Notes: generated from the sequence alone by a model not told the origin. A stretch of DNA of 52,688 bases from Desulfobacteraceae bacterium (GCA_011390755.1 JAABRU010000025.1:1-52688); one strand, 5' to 3'; positions 1 to 8,408 are shown, numbered from the stretch's first letter. Made by a program: numbers and translations.

Positions 1-1
1 C

Positions 2-113
2 GTTACGGGGCTCCGCCCCGTAACACCGGAGGTGAGGCTCCGCCTCATACTGTGTACGGGGCGGAGCCCCGGAAAAATGCGTTACGGGGCAGAGCCCCGT
101 AACGGGTTGTGCA
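2..113. repeat. GC-rich palindromic repeat block, first copy
   Basis: The block carries several short palindromes built on GGGGCTCCGCCCC and GGGGCAGAGCCCC, flanked by GTTAC/GTAAC. The same block recurs almost base for base at about 1531-1635 and in part at 1711-1733. It has no coding capacity. It is followed directly by a CTTTCATATAAACGGCC element (116-164), the same arrangement as at 1531-1696, so the two probably move or amplify together. Confidence 0.8.
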
Positions 114-115
114 GG

Positions 116-164
116 ACTTTCATATAAACGGCCATGAATTGCATTGACAACGGAGCATGAAAGT
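116..164. repeat. 49-bp CTTTCATATAAACGGCC element
   Basis: The element opens with ACTTTCATATAAACGGCCAT and closes with ATGAAAGT, so its ends are an 8-base inverted repeat. Copies of the same length lie at 1471-1519 and 1648-1696. Reversed copies are at 7456-7590 and a degenerate one at 52607-52655. From 165 to 370 I see no gene; that stretch is AT-rich and includes the likely promoter region of the next gene. Confidence 0.8.
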
Positions 165-370
165 TTTTTGTACGGGACGCGGAGTGTCCCCCAGCCGTTC
201 CCGCGCGGAAAGTGGGAACGGGTTTTCTGTTTTGATTTATTATTCAGAAAAGTATAGCACAGAAAAACAGTTTTTTTAAAATCAGATTTTATTTTTATAA
301 CAGAATATGATAAAGAAGCGGCGAAATAAGTCGGATAAATATTGTAAATCCCCAGATAAAGGAGAACGGA

Positions 371-820
371 ATGAGCATCCCGGTCAAATATGAGGAGCCC
401 GCATCGGGTATGGAAACCTTTAAAAAAATAACGGTAATGGCAGCCACCTGCATCGGACTGCTTATTATTCTGATCGGTCTGAAATACACTGTGGATATTT
501 TTAACCTGATCTATGATGCCCTGAAAGAGCCGGAGCAGCTTCATGAAATTCTTGTCCGGCTGGGGGAAAATATCGGGGGGGATGCCCTGGATGTGACTGT
601 CGGGAAAAAAACTATCCCCATATCCATGATTATGGCACTCATGGTATTTTGCGGGGGGGCAGTGGTTCTGGCCTGGCTGGCAATGGCCCTGATGCAGACC
701 GGGGGAAAAATTGTTTCCTGGACGGCCGGAGACCGGGAAGCAGTGAAAAAAATTCTGCAATATGCCTTTGGAGATGCCATGAAAGTCCGCAAAAATTTTA
801 AAAGCCCTAATCCGGATTAG
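371..820 (+). CDS. small membrane protein of unknown function
   Basis: The product has 149 residues and I do not recognise the family. Two hydrophobic segments, roughly residues 21-42 (rich in Leu/Ile) and 87-110 (with a Gly-Gly pair), look like membrane helices. Between them lies a charged stretch of about 45 residues, followed by a basic C-terminal tail. The ATG follows a good Shine-Dalgarno sequence (AAGGAG near 360). It stands alone, followed after 170 nt by a receiver-domain gene on the same strand. That gap is AT-rich without a clear terminator, so the two could be co-transcribed. No function is assigned. Confidence 0.65.
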   Translation: MSIPVKYEEPASGMETFKKITVMAATCIGLLIILIGLKYTVDIFNLIYDALKEPEQLHEILVRLGENIGGDALDVTVGKKTIPISMIMALMVFCGGAVVLAWLAMALMQTGGKIVSWTAGDREAVKKILQYAFGDAMKVRKNFKSPNPD

Positions 821-988
821 AGGAATAATAACCTTTTCACCGAATTCTAACAAAATCCTAATCATTTTTTAATATTTCTGGTCTATATAATCCTGATTTT
901 TGTAAAAAAAGAAATAAGAACTCATAATCTGCGAAATGTAAAACATATCGCCGGTTTTCTTAATTTAAATCAGGAGAATAGAGACAGA

Positions 989-1348
989 ATGCAGACAATT
1001 ATGGCAGTGGATGATTCGGAAAGTATCCGGCAGATGGTCAGTTTTTCTTTGAAAATGAAAAATTATAATGTGATGGAAGCGGAAAACGGCCGGGAAGCCT
1101 GTAAAAAAATGGAACAGTGCAAAGCGGATCTGCTCATTACCGATCTGGATATGCCGGAGATGAACGGCATTGAACTGATCCGGCATATGCGCCTGCTTCC
1201 CCATTATCAAAATACACCTGTAATTATTCTGACAACCCATTCGGATCGGGAAATGAAGCAGCAGGCAAAAGATGCCGGTGCCACGGCATGGATCACCAAA
1301 CCTTTCCGGCCCAGTCAGCTGCTGTTACTGGTGGAAAAAGTTTTATGA
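989..1348 (+). CDS. single-domain CheY-like response regulator
   Basis: The product is a 119-residue receiver domain with no output domain. The acidic pair Asp8-Asp9 follows the first strand. The phospho-acceptor is Asp52, in DLDMPEMNG. A Thr-Thr pair sits at the end of strand 4 (LTT) and the conserved lysine is in ITKPF near residue 104. It should be phosphorylated by a histidine kinase and act by protein contact, as in chemotaxis or phosphorelays. No kinase is adjacent, so the partner is unknown. An AGGAGA about 11 nt before the ATG is the likely ribosome site. Confidence 0.9.
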   Translation: MQTIMAVDDSESIRQMVSFSLKMKNYNVMEAENGREACKKMEQCKADLLITDLDMPEMNGIELIRHMRLLPHYQNTPVIILTTHSDREMKQQAKDAGATAWITKPFRPSQLLLLVEKVL

Positions 1349-1375
1349 TTGTAAAGGTCGGGTTATTTATTCCGG

Positions 1376-2010
1376 ATATTTATATAAACGGCCATGAGCA
1401 GTGACTCACAACGAAACATGAAAGCTGCGCGGAGTGCGAAAATTAAGGCCGAAGCCGGTTTTTCGCAGACACTTTCATATAAACGGCCATGACTGACCGT
1501 CACAGCGAAGCATGAAAGTTTCAACCCGGACTTGTTACGGGGCTCCGCCCCGTAACACCGGAGGTGAGGCTCCGCCTCATACTGTGTACGGGGCGGAGCC
1601 CCGGAAAAATGCGTTACGGGGCAGAGCCCCGTAACGAGTTGTAAAGGACTTTCATATAAACCGCCATGGCTGACCGTCACAGCGAAGCATGAAAGTTTCA
1701 ACCCGGACTTGTTACGGGGCTCCGCCCCGTAACACCGGAGGTGAGGCTCCGCCTCACCCCATGCGTTCCCAGGCGGAGCCCGGGAACGGGTCAAAGCTGC
1801 GGAGGAGTCCCGAACTGAAAGTCCGGGACACTGAAATGATGGGGAAAATCCGGCCAAAATTCCGTTTCACTTCATTTTGGCACTCCAAAAATTTCTTAAC
1901 TTAACGGCATTGGGGCAGAGTCAGGGAACGGGTCAAAGCTGCGCGGAGTGCGAAAATTAAGGCCGAAGGGCCGGTTTTTCGCAGACACTTTCATATAAAC
2001 CGGCCATGAC
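1376..2010. repeat. compound array of CTTTCATATAAAC elements and GC-rich palindromes
   Basis: This gap holds no credible gene. It contains CTTTCATATAAACGGCC elements at 1471-1519 and 1648-1696, a diverged one at 1376-1424 and a left end only at 1987-2010. Two copies of a GCTGCGCGGAGTGCGAAAAT unit lie at 1424-1470 and 1939-1986, both ending in TTTTTCGCAGACACTTTCAT, so this unit is a regular partner of the element. The GGGGCTCCGCCCC palindromes recur at 1531-1635 and 1711-1733. Open frames here are translations of repeat sequence. Confidence 0.8.
1801..1916. repeat. copy of the GCCGTTAAGTTAAG element, one end degenerate
   Basis: The right end CTTAACTTAACGGCATTGGG and the inner part (gagtgccaaaatgaagtg read in reverse) match the element at 35468-35606 in opposite orientation. 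The left end is merged into the surrounding repeat array. Confidence 0.7.
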
Positions 2011-2210
2011 CGGACAGTCAAAACAGGACGATTCTTCTCTCAGAGCAGCAGCATTGGAAGGAAGTCTGTACAGAAGCCGGTTGACTGAATCATGGGAAAA
2101 ACGTTCTCCTGATCCGGTTGTACTCTTTCTGCTTCGGCACAACTGAATGTTTTCGGTGAAGCAGTCTGAAAATTGATATAGTGCTCTGTTTCATTTAAAA
2201 CTGAATCAAT

Positions 2211-2350
2211 CCCGAAGGTCTGGCATGATTATAGAAAACATATTGAAATAAGATATTTAAATCCATAAGGTCTGACATGATTATGTCACCCCTCCGGGGT
2301 TCCGGGATTCTCTGAAAATTCTGTTTCTATAATCATATCAGCCCTTCGGG
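2211..2350. repeat. 140-bp inverted-repeat element
   Basis: The ends are imperfect inverted repeats of about 29 bases. The left begins CCCGAAGGTCTGGCATGATT and the right closes with ATAATCATATCAGCCCTTCGGG when read in parts. The interior holds a CCCCTCCGGGG palindrome. A solitary end of the GTGCTCTGTTTCATTTAAAA family lies just before it at 2181-2203. No coding capacity. Confidence 0.7.
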
Positions 2351-2388
2351 CTTATCAGCGTCCGACTCTTAATTCGCATTAAATATAC

Positions 2389-2544
2389 TCAGCAGATCGA
2401 AAAGATTCTGTTTCCGGTCGGCAGTGCTTCCGCTTTCAGACTCCCCTCCCCTAACCCCTCCCGCAGGGGATGGGGATTATTTTGTTAAGGCAGTAGCATT
2501 GGTCCGGGGAGGGGGGGAAATTCAGGAAGTTTTCGATCTGCTGA
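2389..2544. repeat. element with 15-bp perfect terminal repeats TCAGCAGATCGAAAA
   Basis: TCAGCAGATCGAAAA at 2389-2403 is mirrored exactly by TTTTCGATCTGCTGA at 2530-2544. The interior is rich in CCCCTCCC/GGGGAGGG runs. The right end recurs at 31076-31090 inside another composite element. It stops 8 bp from the stop codon of the neighbouring TonB receptor. Confidence 0.75.
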
Positions 2545-2552
2545 TACTATAA

Positions 2553-4757
2553 CTATAGTTCAAAAGACAGGGTCAGCATGGTGGTGAAGGGCGCTCCCAC
2601 ATAATAACCCGTGTTTCCGGCACGGGTGTCGTCCATGGAACTGATGGCAGAAACATATTCCTCATCAAAAATATTGGAAAATTCCAGAGAAATCTTCAGG
2701 GCTTCAATAAAGGAAAGATGTTTCCGGGTGTAGGAAAGTTTCAGATCCGCGACCATATAATCATCCATTTCCTCTTTGTGTTCCGCATCTCCGTAGCGTT
2801 TGCCCAGATACCGCACCATGGGGACAATCTCAACGTCTTTGTATGTGAAAATCAGCCCGGTTTTCACAGACCATTCCGGGGTGTCTGCCACCTGCCGGTC
2901 TTCGGTATCCAGAATACTGCCCTGATAACTCATATCTTTGTCATAGGTAAGCACGGTCCAGGCCGGATTAAGAAAAAAGGTCAGATTGTCACGGAAATAA
3001 AAATTGCATTCCAGATCAATGCCGTATCCTGTGGCCTTCCCGATATTCTGATAATAGCTCAGATTCACTCTGGGATCATACACTGTGGTCAGCAGATTTT
3101 TGTGCTTTGTGTAAAAAAATGCAGGCATGATTTCCATCCGCTCTGTGCGGAAGCGTGCACCCAGTTCAAAATTGTCGGAAATTTCCATGTCGTATCCATT
3201 GAAAAGATCATTCAGTGTAACACCGGCTGTCTGAAATCCGGCCCGGTTCTGATTGTACAGGTTAATCAGGGGCATGTAGGCATAGGGACGGATCTGGTTG
3301 CGGCCATAGGCTGTATAAAATTCCAAACTGTCAGACAGAAAACAGTTTATGCCCAGGGTGGGCAGCAGTTCCTCATATTCCTTTTCCTCCCGGTACAGGT
3401 CCGCTCCTCTGACCAGTTCATAATCGGGCGCAGAAGAGGTGTAACCCTGACTCGCGGGATCCCTGTACCGGAAATATTTAAGACCGGCCTGCCAGTTGAA
3501 ATTGCCGACATTACCGGACAGTTTGGCATAGGGACTGTGGACGCTTCCATTGTCATCACTTTCCATGTACATTCCGTGTCCTTTGAATGCAAAAGTGAGC
3601 GGATCATAATTCTGTGTGCGGATAATCATATCCGAGGATTCAAACCAGTAACCGAATGCGGCACTTCCCCATGAAAATTTTGCATCCATCTGTGAAATCA
3701 GTCCGTAGCGTTCAATATCCCGCATCCGTTTGGTGATGATACCTCCCCGGGAAACGGAACCGCCCAGAATTTCACTGTCCTCATCGGAATAATAGGGTCT
3801 GAATGTCATGCGGAAGGCATCGGAGATTGTCACGGGAATAATGGCAAGCATATCCCGGTTGGCATACTCACCGCTGTTGTATTTATAGTAATGAATGTCC
3901 TGTGCCCTGATACCGGTGAGATTTTCATTGTAATCCCTGTCATAATTTTTTCCCAATTCCTGCACTTCGGCATAACTCAGGGGTTTGTAAAGGCTCTGAT
4001 CCAGTTCATTGGCATTGAACCATATTCTGATTTCATCTTTGTCCCGGACAGGCTGGCTGAGCATCACTCCCACATTGTGCCGGGGACCCGAATCACCCGG
4101 GCCTTTCCATTTTTCCGCGTCCGTATAGGAATAGGAAAGGGCAAGTCCGGTTCCGGTTCGGGGCAGTGCGCCCGAGTCAATTCTGGCAAAGGTGCGGCTG
4201 TAATGATTGTCACCGAAACCCTGGCTGAAATCAAAAGCGAATTCCTTTTCGGGCCAGCGGGAGCGGAGTTCCACGGCCCCGCCGCGTGCGCCCACACCGG
4301 TTCCCAGATCCGCAGGCACGGCCCCCTTGTAAACCGCTATGCTGTCAAAATTTTCGGTGTCATAAATATATTCCCTCGGCCCCATGGGATTGCCGCCGTA
4401 ATTGGGAACCCCCTCCACGGTCATGGCACTGGAATATCCGCGCACACCGCGAATCCGCACATTTTTCTGCTCTGCGGCCAGTCCGTAGGGATCAATGCTT
4501 TCCACACTGATGCCCGGAATCATATTCAGGGCTTCATACACACTGACACCGGCCTTTGTTCCCAGGGCCTCCATTCCCTTTTTCGTGATTTCGCTTCCTG
4601 TGTAAACAGTTTCATTGGTCTGCCGGGTGGGGGTGAGCAGTTTTTCCCCCACAACCGTGATTTCTTCCATCCGTAGCGTGTTTTTGTCTGCTTCCTCTGC
4701 GTTTGCACACAGGGAAACCATCACCAGCATCATCATTCCCCAAAAAGACTTCTGCAC
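2553..4757 (-). CDS. TonB-dependent outer-membrane receptor
   Basis: The product is an outer-membrane beta-barrel that imports a chelated metal or other bulky nutrient using TonB energy. I chose the GTG at 4757 because GAGGAGG lies just before it and it yields a clean signal peptide, MQKSFWGMMMLVMVSLCANA, giving 734 residues. A TonB box (MEEITVVGE) follows the mature N-terminus. The plug domain holds VRIRGVRGYSS and a VEGVPNYGG loop. The barrel ends in LTLSFEL with the usual aromatic/hydrophobic alternation. The substrate cannot be read from sequence; FecA-like siderophore receptors are the nearest style. It is monocistronic as far as I can see, and no riboswitch or Fur-box was recognised upstream. 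Confidence 0.88.
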   Translation of the reverse strand: MQKSFWGMMMLVMVSLCANAEEADKNTLRMEEITVVGEKLLTPTRQTNETVYTGSEITKKGMEALGTKAGVSVYEALNMIPGISVESIDPYGLAAEQKNVRIRGVRGYSSAMTVEGVPNYGGNPMGPREYIYDTENFDSIAVYKGAVPADLGTGVGARGGAVELRSRWPEKEFAFDFSQGFGDNHYSRTFARIDSGALPRTGTGLALSYSYTDAEKWKGPGDSGPRHNVGVMLSQPVRDKDEIRIWFNANELDQSLYKPLSYAEVQELGKNYDRDYNENLTGIRAQDIHYYKYNSGEYANRDMLAIIPVTISDAFRMTFRPYYSDEDSEILGGSVSRGGIITKRMRDIERYGLISQMDAKFSWGSAAFGYWFESSDMIIRTQNYDPLTFAFKGHGMYMESDDNGSVHSPYAKLSGNVGNFNWQAGLKYFRYRDPASQGYTSSAPDYELVRGADLYREEKEYEELLPTLGINCFLSDSLEFYTAYGRNQIRPYAYMPLINLYNQNRAGFQTAGVTLNDLFNGYDMEISDNFELGARFRTERMEIMPAFFYTKHKNLLTTVYDPRVNLSYYQNIGKATGYGIDLECNFYFRDNLTFFLNPAWTVLTYDKDMSYQGSILDTEDRQVADTPEWSVKTGLIFTYKDVEIVPMVRYLGKRYGDAEHKEEMDDYMVADLKLSYTRKHLSFIEALKISLEFSNIFDEEYVSAISSMDDTRAGNTGYYVGAPFTTMLTLSFEL

Positions 4758-5010
4758 CTTTTCCTCCTCTGAAATAATATTCTGATTTTGCACTGTACAG
4801 GACAATAATAAATGCGAATAAAGGGTTAAATCCGATGTTGTAAAATCAAGCGATTATAAACTCCGTTTTGGAAGTATGATTATATAATGCCCTGTTTTTT
4901 ATCTCATCGGAAGTTTTTGACTCTTCATTGGCACAATAAAAATTTTGATATTATTTGATATAATGTTTTTGGTAAGATATGCCTGTTTAATGAGGCAGAT
5001 TAACCTGACA

Positions 5011-5105
5011 TTATTTAAATCAGCCACGAATGACACGAATCCGCACGAATCGTACAAACCGTAATTCGTGCAATCTGTGCAATTCGTGGTTGCAATATTA
5101 AATAA
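5011..5105. repeat. CCACGAAT inverted-repeat element
   Basis: The left end TTATTTAAATCAGCCACGAA is mirrored on the right by ATTCGTGG followed by ATTAAATAA. The interior has repeated CACGAAT and ATTCGTG words. No gene. It lies in the 618-bp gap upstream of the TonB receptor, together with the next element. Confidence 0.7.
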
Positions 5106-5196
5106 TTTTTGTCCTGTACCATGCTGATTTTGATGAAAATTGGAAATACGTTCGCGCATTCCTGAAGTCTTCCCGGCTTCATTGATTATACCATTA

Positions 5197-5327
5197 TTTG
5201 GTGGTGGGTCAAACCTGTTGATGAAACAGAATTCAGATTGCAGCAGCAGCAGAGACAGGGCATGCCCTGTCTCTGCGGATATCTGAATCCCGGATTCAGG
5301 ATCAACGGATTTGACCCACCACCGAAA
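5197..5327. repeat. 131-bp element with GTGGTGGGTCAAA ends
   Basis: TTTGGTGGTGGGTCAAA at 5197-5213 is mirrored by TTTGACCCACCACCGAAA at 5310-5327. The centre contains the perfect palindrome GACAGGGCATGCCCTGTC. No coding capacity. It sits 48 bp downstream of the histidine-rich gene, so its stem could also serve as a transcript end. Confidence 0.75.
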
Positions 5328-5375
5328 AATGTAGCGATGCCTGTACAGGCGGTTCTGATTCAGTTCCCCTGCATC

Positions 5376-5639
5376 CTATTTATGGGGATGTTCATGGGTT
5401 TCTTTGTCATGATCCGGATGATCGTGGTTGTGCGGGCCGTGATTTCCGCTGTGATCATGACCGTGATCATCTTTACCGCCTTCATGGGAATGGGGATGAC
5501 TGTGTTCATGCTCATGAGCGTGCGCGTGACGGTGGACATGCTCATGACTGTGTTCTGTGCCGTCATGCTCGTGGGGGTGCTTATGCACATGACTGTGTTC
5601 ATGCTCATGCGCATGTTTGTGTTTGTGATCGCCTTCCAT
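5376..5639 (-). CDS. histidine-rich metal-binding protein
   Basis: The product has 87 residues, of which I count 34 histidines (about 39%), almost all in alternating pairs (His-Xaa-His, HEHEHSH and HGHDH patterns) mixed with Glu, Asp, Ser and Lys. No signal peptide is visible, so it is probably cytoplasmic. Such sequences chelate Ni2+ or Zn2+, like Hpn and the His tails of HypB and SlyD. I chose ATG 5639 over an in-frame GTG at 5648 because GGAGGTGAT lies 4-12 nt upstream. The gene is third in an operon after a DUF3842 gene and cooT, which points to nickel. The role as a store or chaperone is inferred. Confidence 0.75.
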   Translation of the reverse strand: MEGDHKHKHAHEHEHSHVHKHPHEHDGTEHSHEHVHRHAHAHEHEHSHPHSHEGGKDDHGHDHSGNHGPHNHDHPDHDKETHEHPHK

Positions 5640-5675
5640 ACATATCACCTCCTTTCTCTGTTTTTCCGGACAGAT

Positions 5676-5873
5676 TCAGTGTTCCTGCGGTTCAAAAAAT
5701 ATTTTATGGTTCACCAGGTTCATTCCGATGATCTTTCCCCTCACAATCTTCTGATCCCCGAAAATCCCCACCAGTTTCCAGGTATCTTTCTCTTCCGGTT
5801 CCACAATATCCACCGATTCCATAATCAGTTGTACCCCTTCTTTTTTCACCATATACGCATCGGCCTCACACAT
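5676..5873 (-). CDS. cooT: CooT-family nickel-binding protein
   Basis: The product has 65 residues and starts MCEADAYMV, the hallmark of the CooT family, in which the N-terminal Met-Cys binds Ni2+ in a homodimer. In Rhodospirillum CooT helps mature carbon monoxide dehydrogenase. The fold is a small beta barrel, consistent with the alternating strands seen here. The start follows GGAGGTAATGAAAG and overlaps the end of the DUF3842 gene by 8 nt, so the two are translationally coupled. The histidine-rich gene follows 36 nt downstream. No carbon monoxide dehydrogenase lies in the window, so the target enzyme is unknown. Confidence 0.8.
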   Translation of the reverse strand: MCEADAYMVKKEGVQLIMESVDIVEPEEKDTWKLVGIFGDQKIVRGKIIGMNLVNHKIFFEPQEH

Positions 5874-6288
5874 CTTTCATTACCTCCTCTATTTTCTCCA
5901 TCGCTCTCTGTACCAGATGCGGCAGAGGTTCTTTGGAAATTCCCACAATCTCCACCCGTTCCTGTGACAGGGGCAGTACCACCTTGACTGCCGGACTGGA
6001 TATGACGGCCGCCGCGATGCCGGGTGTCACCTCGCCCAGCATGGCATTGGGCCAGGTAATGGAAACCGGGCCGACAATACAGTCTGCCGCAGGCACAGTA
6101 CGGCAGATGGCATTTTCCCCGGACGCGCACTGATTGGCCCCGGCTTTCAGTATGTTGGATGCGGCAATGGCATTGGTTCCCAGCGCAGTGATTTCCGCAT
6201 AATCACCGTATGCTTCCCTCAGATATTTTACCAGGGTGGCACCGATGCCGCCTCCCTGACCGTCAATCACACAGATTTTTTTCAGCAA
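5866..6288 (-). CDS. DUF3842 family protein
   Basis: The product has 140 residues and matches DUF3842 in style. It opens with a strand and glycine-rich turn (CVIDGQGGGIG, residues 6-16), resembling a nucleotide-binding loop. A stretch with TALGTNAIAASN and a Cys at 54 follows, then IVGPVSITWPNAMLGEVTP. The function of the family is unknown. The start is a TTG at 6288 (a GGAG lies about 10 nt upstream); no in-frame ATG nearby gives the full fold. It is the first gene of a three-gene operon with cooT and the histidine-rich gene, so a part in nickel handling is a reasonable inference. Confidence 0.75.
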   Translation of the reverse strand: MLKKICVIDGQGGGIGATLVKYLREAYGDYAEITALGTNAIAASNILKAGANQCASGENAICRTVPAADCIVGPVSITWPNAMLGEVTPGIAAAVISSPAVKVVLPLSQERVEIVGISKEPLPHLVQRAMEKIEEVMKDV

Positions 6289-6500
6289 TCCGGTCTCCGT
6301 CCTTTTTATATTTTCCGGCTGTTTTCATTCTCAATGGAGTGTCAAATATATTTCTGTACACTCAGAAAAGCTGCGGAGGAGTGCCAAACTGAAAATTTGG
6401 CAGACTTCCGGACTTTTGAAAAGGGTAAAAAATTTATTTGACAGTCCACTCAACACTTCGGTAAAAAATTTTGACTGGATAATTTCAGTAAGTTATAAAA

Positions 6501-6606
6501 TTGATGAATCGGTAAAAAGTCCAAATTTCAAAAATCGCTATTAATAAAATCAGAGTGTTAATATGTATCAAAACCTGATTTTCGGACTTTTTACGAGATC
6601 ATCATA
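6501..6606. repeat. TGATGAA-CGGTAAAAAGTCC element, copy 1
   Basis: TTGATGAATCGGTAAAAAGT at the left is mirrored by GGACTTTTTACGAGATCATCAT at the right. The interior is AT-rich with TTAATAAAATCAG. Related copies lie at 35045-35300, 35297-35392 (inverted), 40122-40226 and 49361-49465. The rest of the 486-bp gap 6289-6775 has no gene. Confidence 0.8.
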
Positions 6607-6775
6607 AAATTCAACCGAAATATTCAGATGCAATGGTTTCAGATATTTATGTTTTTATGCTCTGTAACCCAGAAAAAATTGCCGAACCATTGATCCTGTA
6701 TGAAAATGCTCCTGTATGAAAATGTCTGCGTACAGGGGGACTGATTTCTGATTGCAGTCCGGAGATAAAACTGTT

Positions 6776-7315
6776 TCAGATTTCCAGCTCCCGGTGAATC
6801 TGCTCCATCCATGGGGGAACAGCAGGATTTTCCGCACCGTAATAATTTAATGAATAGGGTTTGATATCTATAAGAGGACTGCCGTCTAAGGCTTCCAGTC
6901 CCTTTACCCGGAGGATATTTTCCCGGCGTTCCAGCAGGGGCACGGCCGACACCAGCACCGGATTGGGCCGGGCCGGACTGCATGTGGCAAAAATTCCCTG
7001 CAGCGGCAGATCCTCTCTGCCCATGGGATGAACCTGTTTCAGTCCCCGGCGTTCCGGGGCAATCAGATGGGGCCAGTACAGCACCAGAATATGGGAAAAA
7101 CCTTCAATTCCTTCCAGAAGGTCTGTGAATTCCGTTTCAATCACCAGATCGGAAACCGTATTCTTTATCCGGTGATGGTATTCCCGTATTTTTTCCATCC
7201 GTTCTTTCAGGGCAAGCCCTTTTTCATCTGCCGTGAGCATGGATTCTTTGATCTCACTCCGGACTGCACCTATCGGGCGCAGGTGCATCTCCGGCCTTAT
7301 CTGTTCTGCTTTCAT
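6776..7315 (-). CDS. trmO: TrmO-like tRNA m6t6A37 methyltransferase (TsaA domain)
   Basis: The product has 179 residues with the TsaA/UPF0066 beta-barrel fold. Family members methylate the N6-threonylcarbamoyl group of A37 in tRNA using S-adenosylmethionine. Diagnostic segments are LRPIGAVRS near the N-terminus, EGFSHILVLYWPH in the middle, and the catalytic-loop region GIFATCSPARPNPV with the conserved ARPNP. A DIKPY motif near the C-terminus completes the set. The N-terminus is a little longer than in short TsaA proteins. The ATG follows AGGAGA at 7 nt. The gene stands alone. A second t6A-modifying gene, mtaB, is at the far end of the window, but the two are not linked. Confidence 0.85.
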   Translation of the reverse strand: MKAEQIRPEMHLRPIGAVRSEIKESMLTADEKGLALKERMEKIREYHHRIKNTVSDLVIETEFTDLLEGIEGFSHILVLYWPHLIAPERRGLKQVHPMGREDLPLQGIFATCSPARPNPVLVSAVPLLERRENILRVKGLEALDGSPLIDIKPYSLNYYGAENPAVPPWMEQIHRELEI

Positions 7316-7398
7316 ATTTTATTCTCCTGTAAACAATTGTGATGTTTCCGTAAAAATTCGGAAAACCAGGTTTTCATACGCATTCATCTTTTGATTTT

Positions 7399-7672
7399 TA
7401 TATGAAAGTGTCTGCGAAAAACCGGCTTCCGCCTTAATTTTCGCACTCCGCGCAGCTTTCATGCTTCGTTGTGACCGTCAGTCATGGCCGTTTATATGAA
7501 AGTCTCCTGCAGAGACGCACGGTGTGCGTCTCTGCGGTGTATTTTCATGCTTCGTTGTGACCCGGCGGTCATGGCGGTTTATATGAAAGTCTCCTGTAGA
7601 GACGCACGGTGTGCGTCTCTGCGGTGTATTTTCATAATTCGTAGTGACCCGGCGGTCATGGCCGTTTATAAG
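7399..7672. repeat. reversed CTTTCATATAAAC elements with an 87-bp tandem duplication
   Basis: From 7401 the sequence reads as the reverse complement of the 1424-1519 array: TATGAAAGTGTCTGCGAAAA, then the GGAGTGCGAAAA unit, then the element. A unit beginning AGTCTCCTGCAGAGACGCAC starts at 7501 and repeats at 7588 with few changes, giving an 87-bp period. Each unit contains the palindrome GAGACGCAC..GTGCGTCTC. No coding capacity despite an open frame. Confidence 0.8.
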
Positions 7673-7757
7673 TAGCGGTTCAATGTCATTGACGTAAGAC
7701 TCCCCTCCCTGAGGGAGGGGAATATTCTGCTTAGGTCAATGACATTGTAGCGCTTAT
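7670..7757. repeat. short CAATGTCATTGAC inverted-repeat element
   Basis: CAATGTCATTGACGTAAGAC is mirrored by CTTAGGTCAATGACATTG. The interior is ACTCCCCTCCCTGAGGGAGG followed by an AT stretch. It has the same plan as the element at 46135-46275 but a different end word. It lies 16 bp beyond the stop codon of the DUF3786 gene and may act as its transcript end. Confidence 0.75.
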
Positions 7758-7772
7758 CAAAAATCTGATTTT

Positions 7773-8408
7773 TTACAGATGCATCAGTTTTGCCGTTTCT
7801 TTTATTTTCCCGGCCAGACAGGCACTTGTCATGGCCAGGCTCTCCGGGTCCAGGTAATATTCTGCGTGCTTTGGAAAAAGAACGGTGCCGTATGCCGGAA
7901 AATCCTCATCCCCTTCACTGAAAAGCAGCAGAAGTGAAATGCGCGGGAGCGCATCAAAACGCATGATCAGATCATAGGCAAAACTTTCGTCCGCCCGCTT
8001 ACCTCCCGACTTGCGGCATATATCTTCCGCTTTATCCCCTTTCCCTTCCAATGCCGAGGCAATTACATTTTCCGTAGCACTTGCAAAATAGTTCATATTC
8101 AAAAACTGTGCTGTCCGTTTAAAATCCTTAAAGGCGCTCCACTGCATATCCTCATATATCTGATCCGGACACAGAATCAGATAGTTGGAAAGGATGACAG
8201 ACATCGCATAATCCGGGTTTTTTCCGGATTCATCTTGTATGGTTCCGTCCCGGCAGATACCCCATTCCTGCCCGAAAAAAGGCAGAAAAAACCGTTCCCC
8301 TTTCTGTTTCAGTCCGAGTATGTCTTTTACGGAAGACAGAACCGTATGGGCAATCTGCTGACGGTAATTCTCACGGTGTGTCTGAAAAATTTCTGCGGGA
8401 TTTGTCAT
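7773..8408 (-). CDS. DUF3786 domain protein
   Basis: The product has 211 residues and resembles DUF3786 proteins of anaerobes. It has no signal peptide. Recognisable parts are FFGQEWGICRDG near residue 45, an internal ILSNYLILCP helix, and a C-terminal half with FPKHAEYYLDPESLAMTSACLAG. The biochemical role of the family is not established; members are often near corrinoid or other C1-related genes. GGAGG lies 7 nt before the ATG. It is the last gene of an operon after a TonB receptor and a methyltransferase (17-nt gap), so a role in using or modifying what the receptor imports is inferred. Confidence 0.7.
   Translation of the reverse strand: MTNPAEIFQTHRENYRQQIAHTVLSSVKDILGLKQKGERFFLPFFGQEWGICRDGTIQDESGKNPDYAMSVILSNYLILCPDQIYEDMQWSAFKDFKRTAQFLNMNYFASATENVIASALEGKGDKAEDICRKSGGKRADESFAYDLIMRFDALPRISLLLLFSEGDEDFPAYGTVLFPKHAEYYLDPESLAMTSACLAGKIKETAKLMHL

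Noticed and set aside
1363..2142. Open frames of 60-164 codons on both strands in the repeat arrays (also 7484-7675 and 52496-52681)
   Set aside because: They are translations of the repeat modules. The same odd peptide appears wherever the repeat occurs, and there are no ribosome sites or conserved domains.
7484..7675. CRISPR-like array
   Set aside because: Only two 87-bp units that are near-identical throughout, with no unique spacers.
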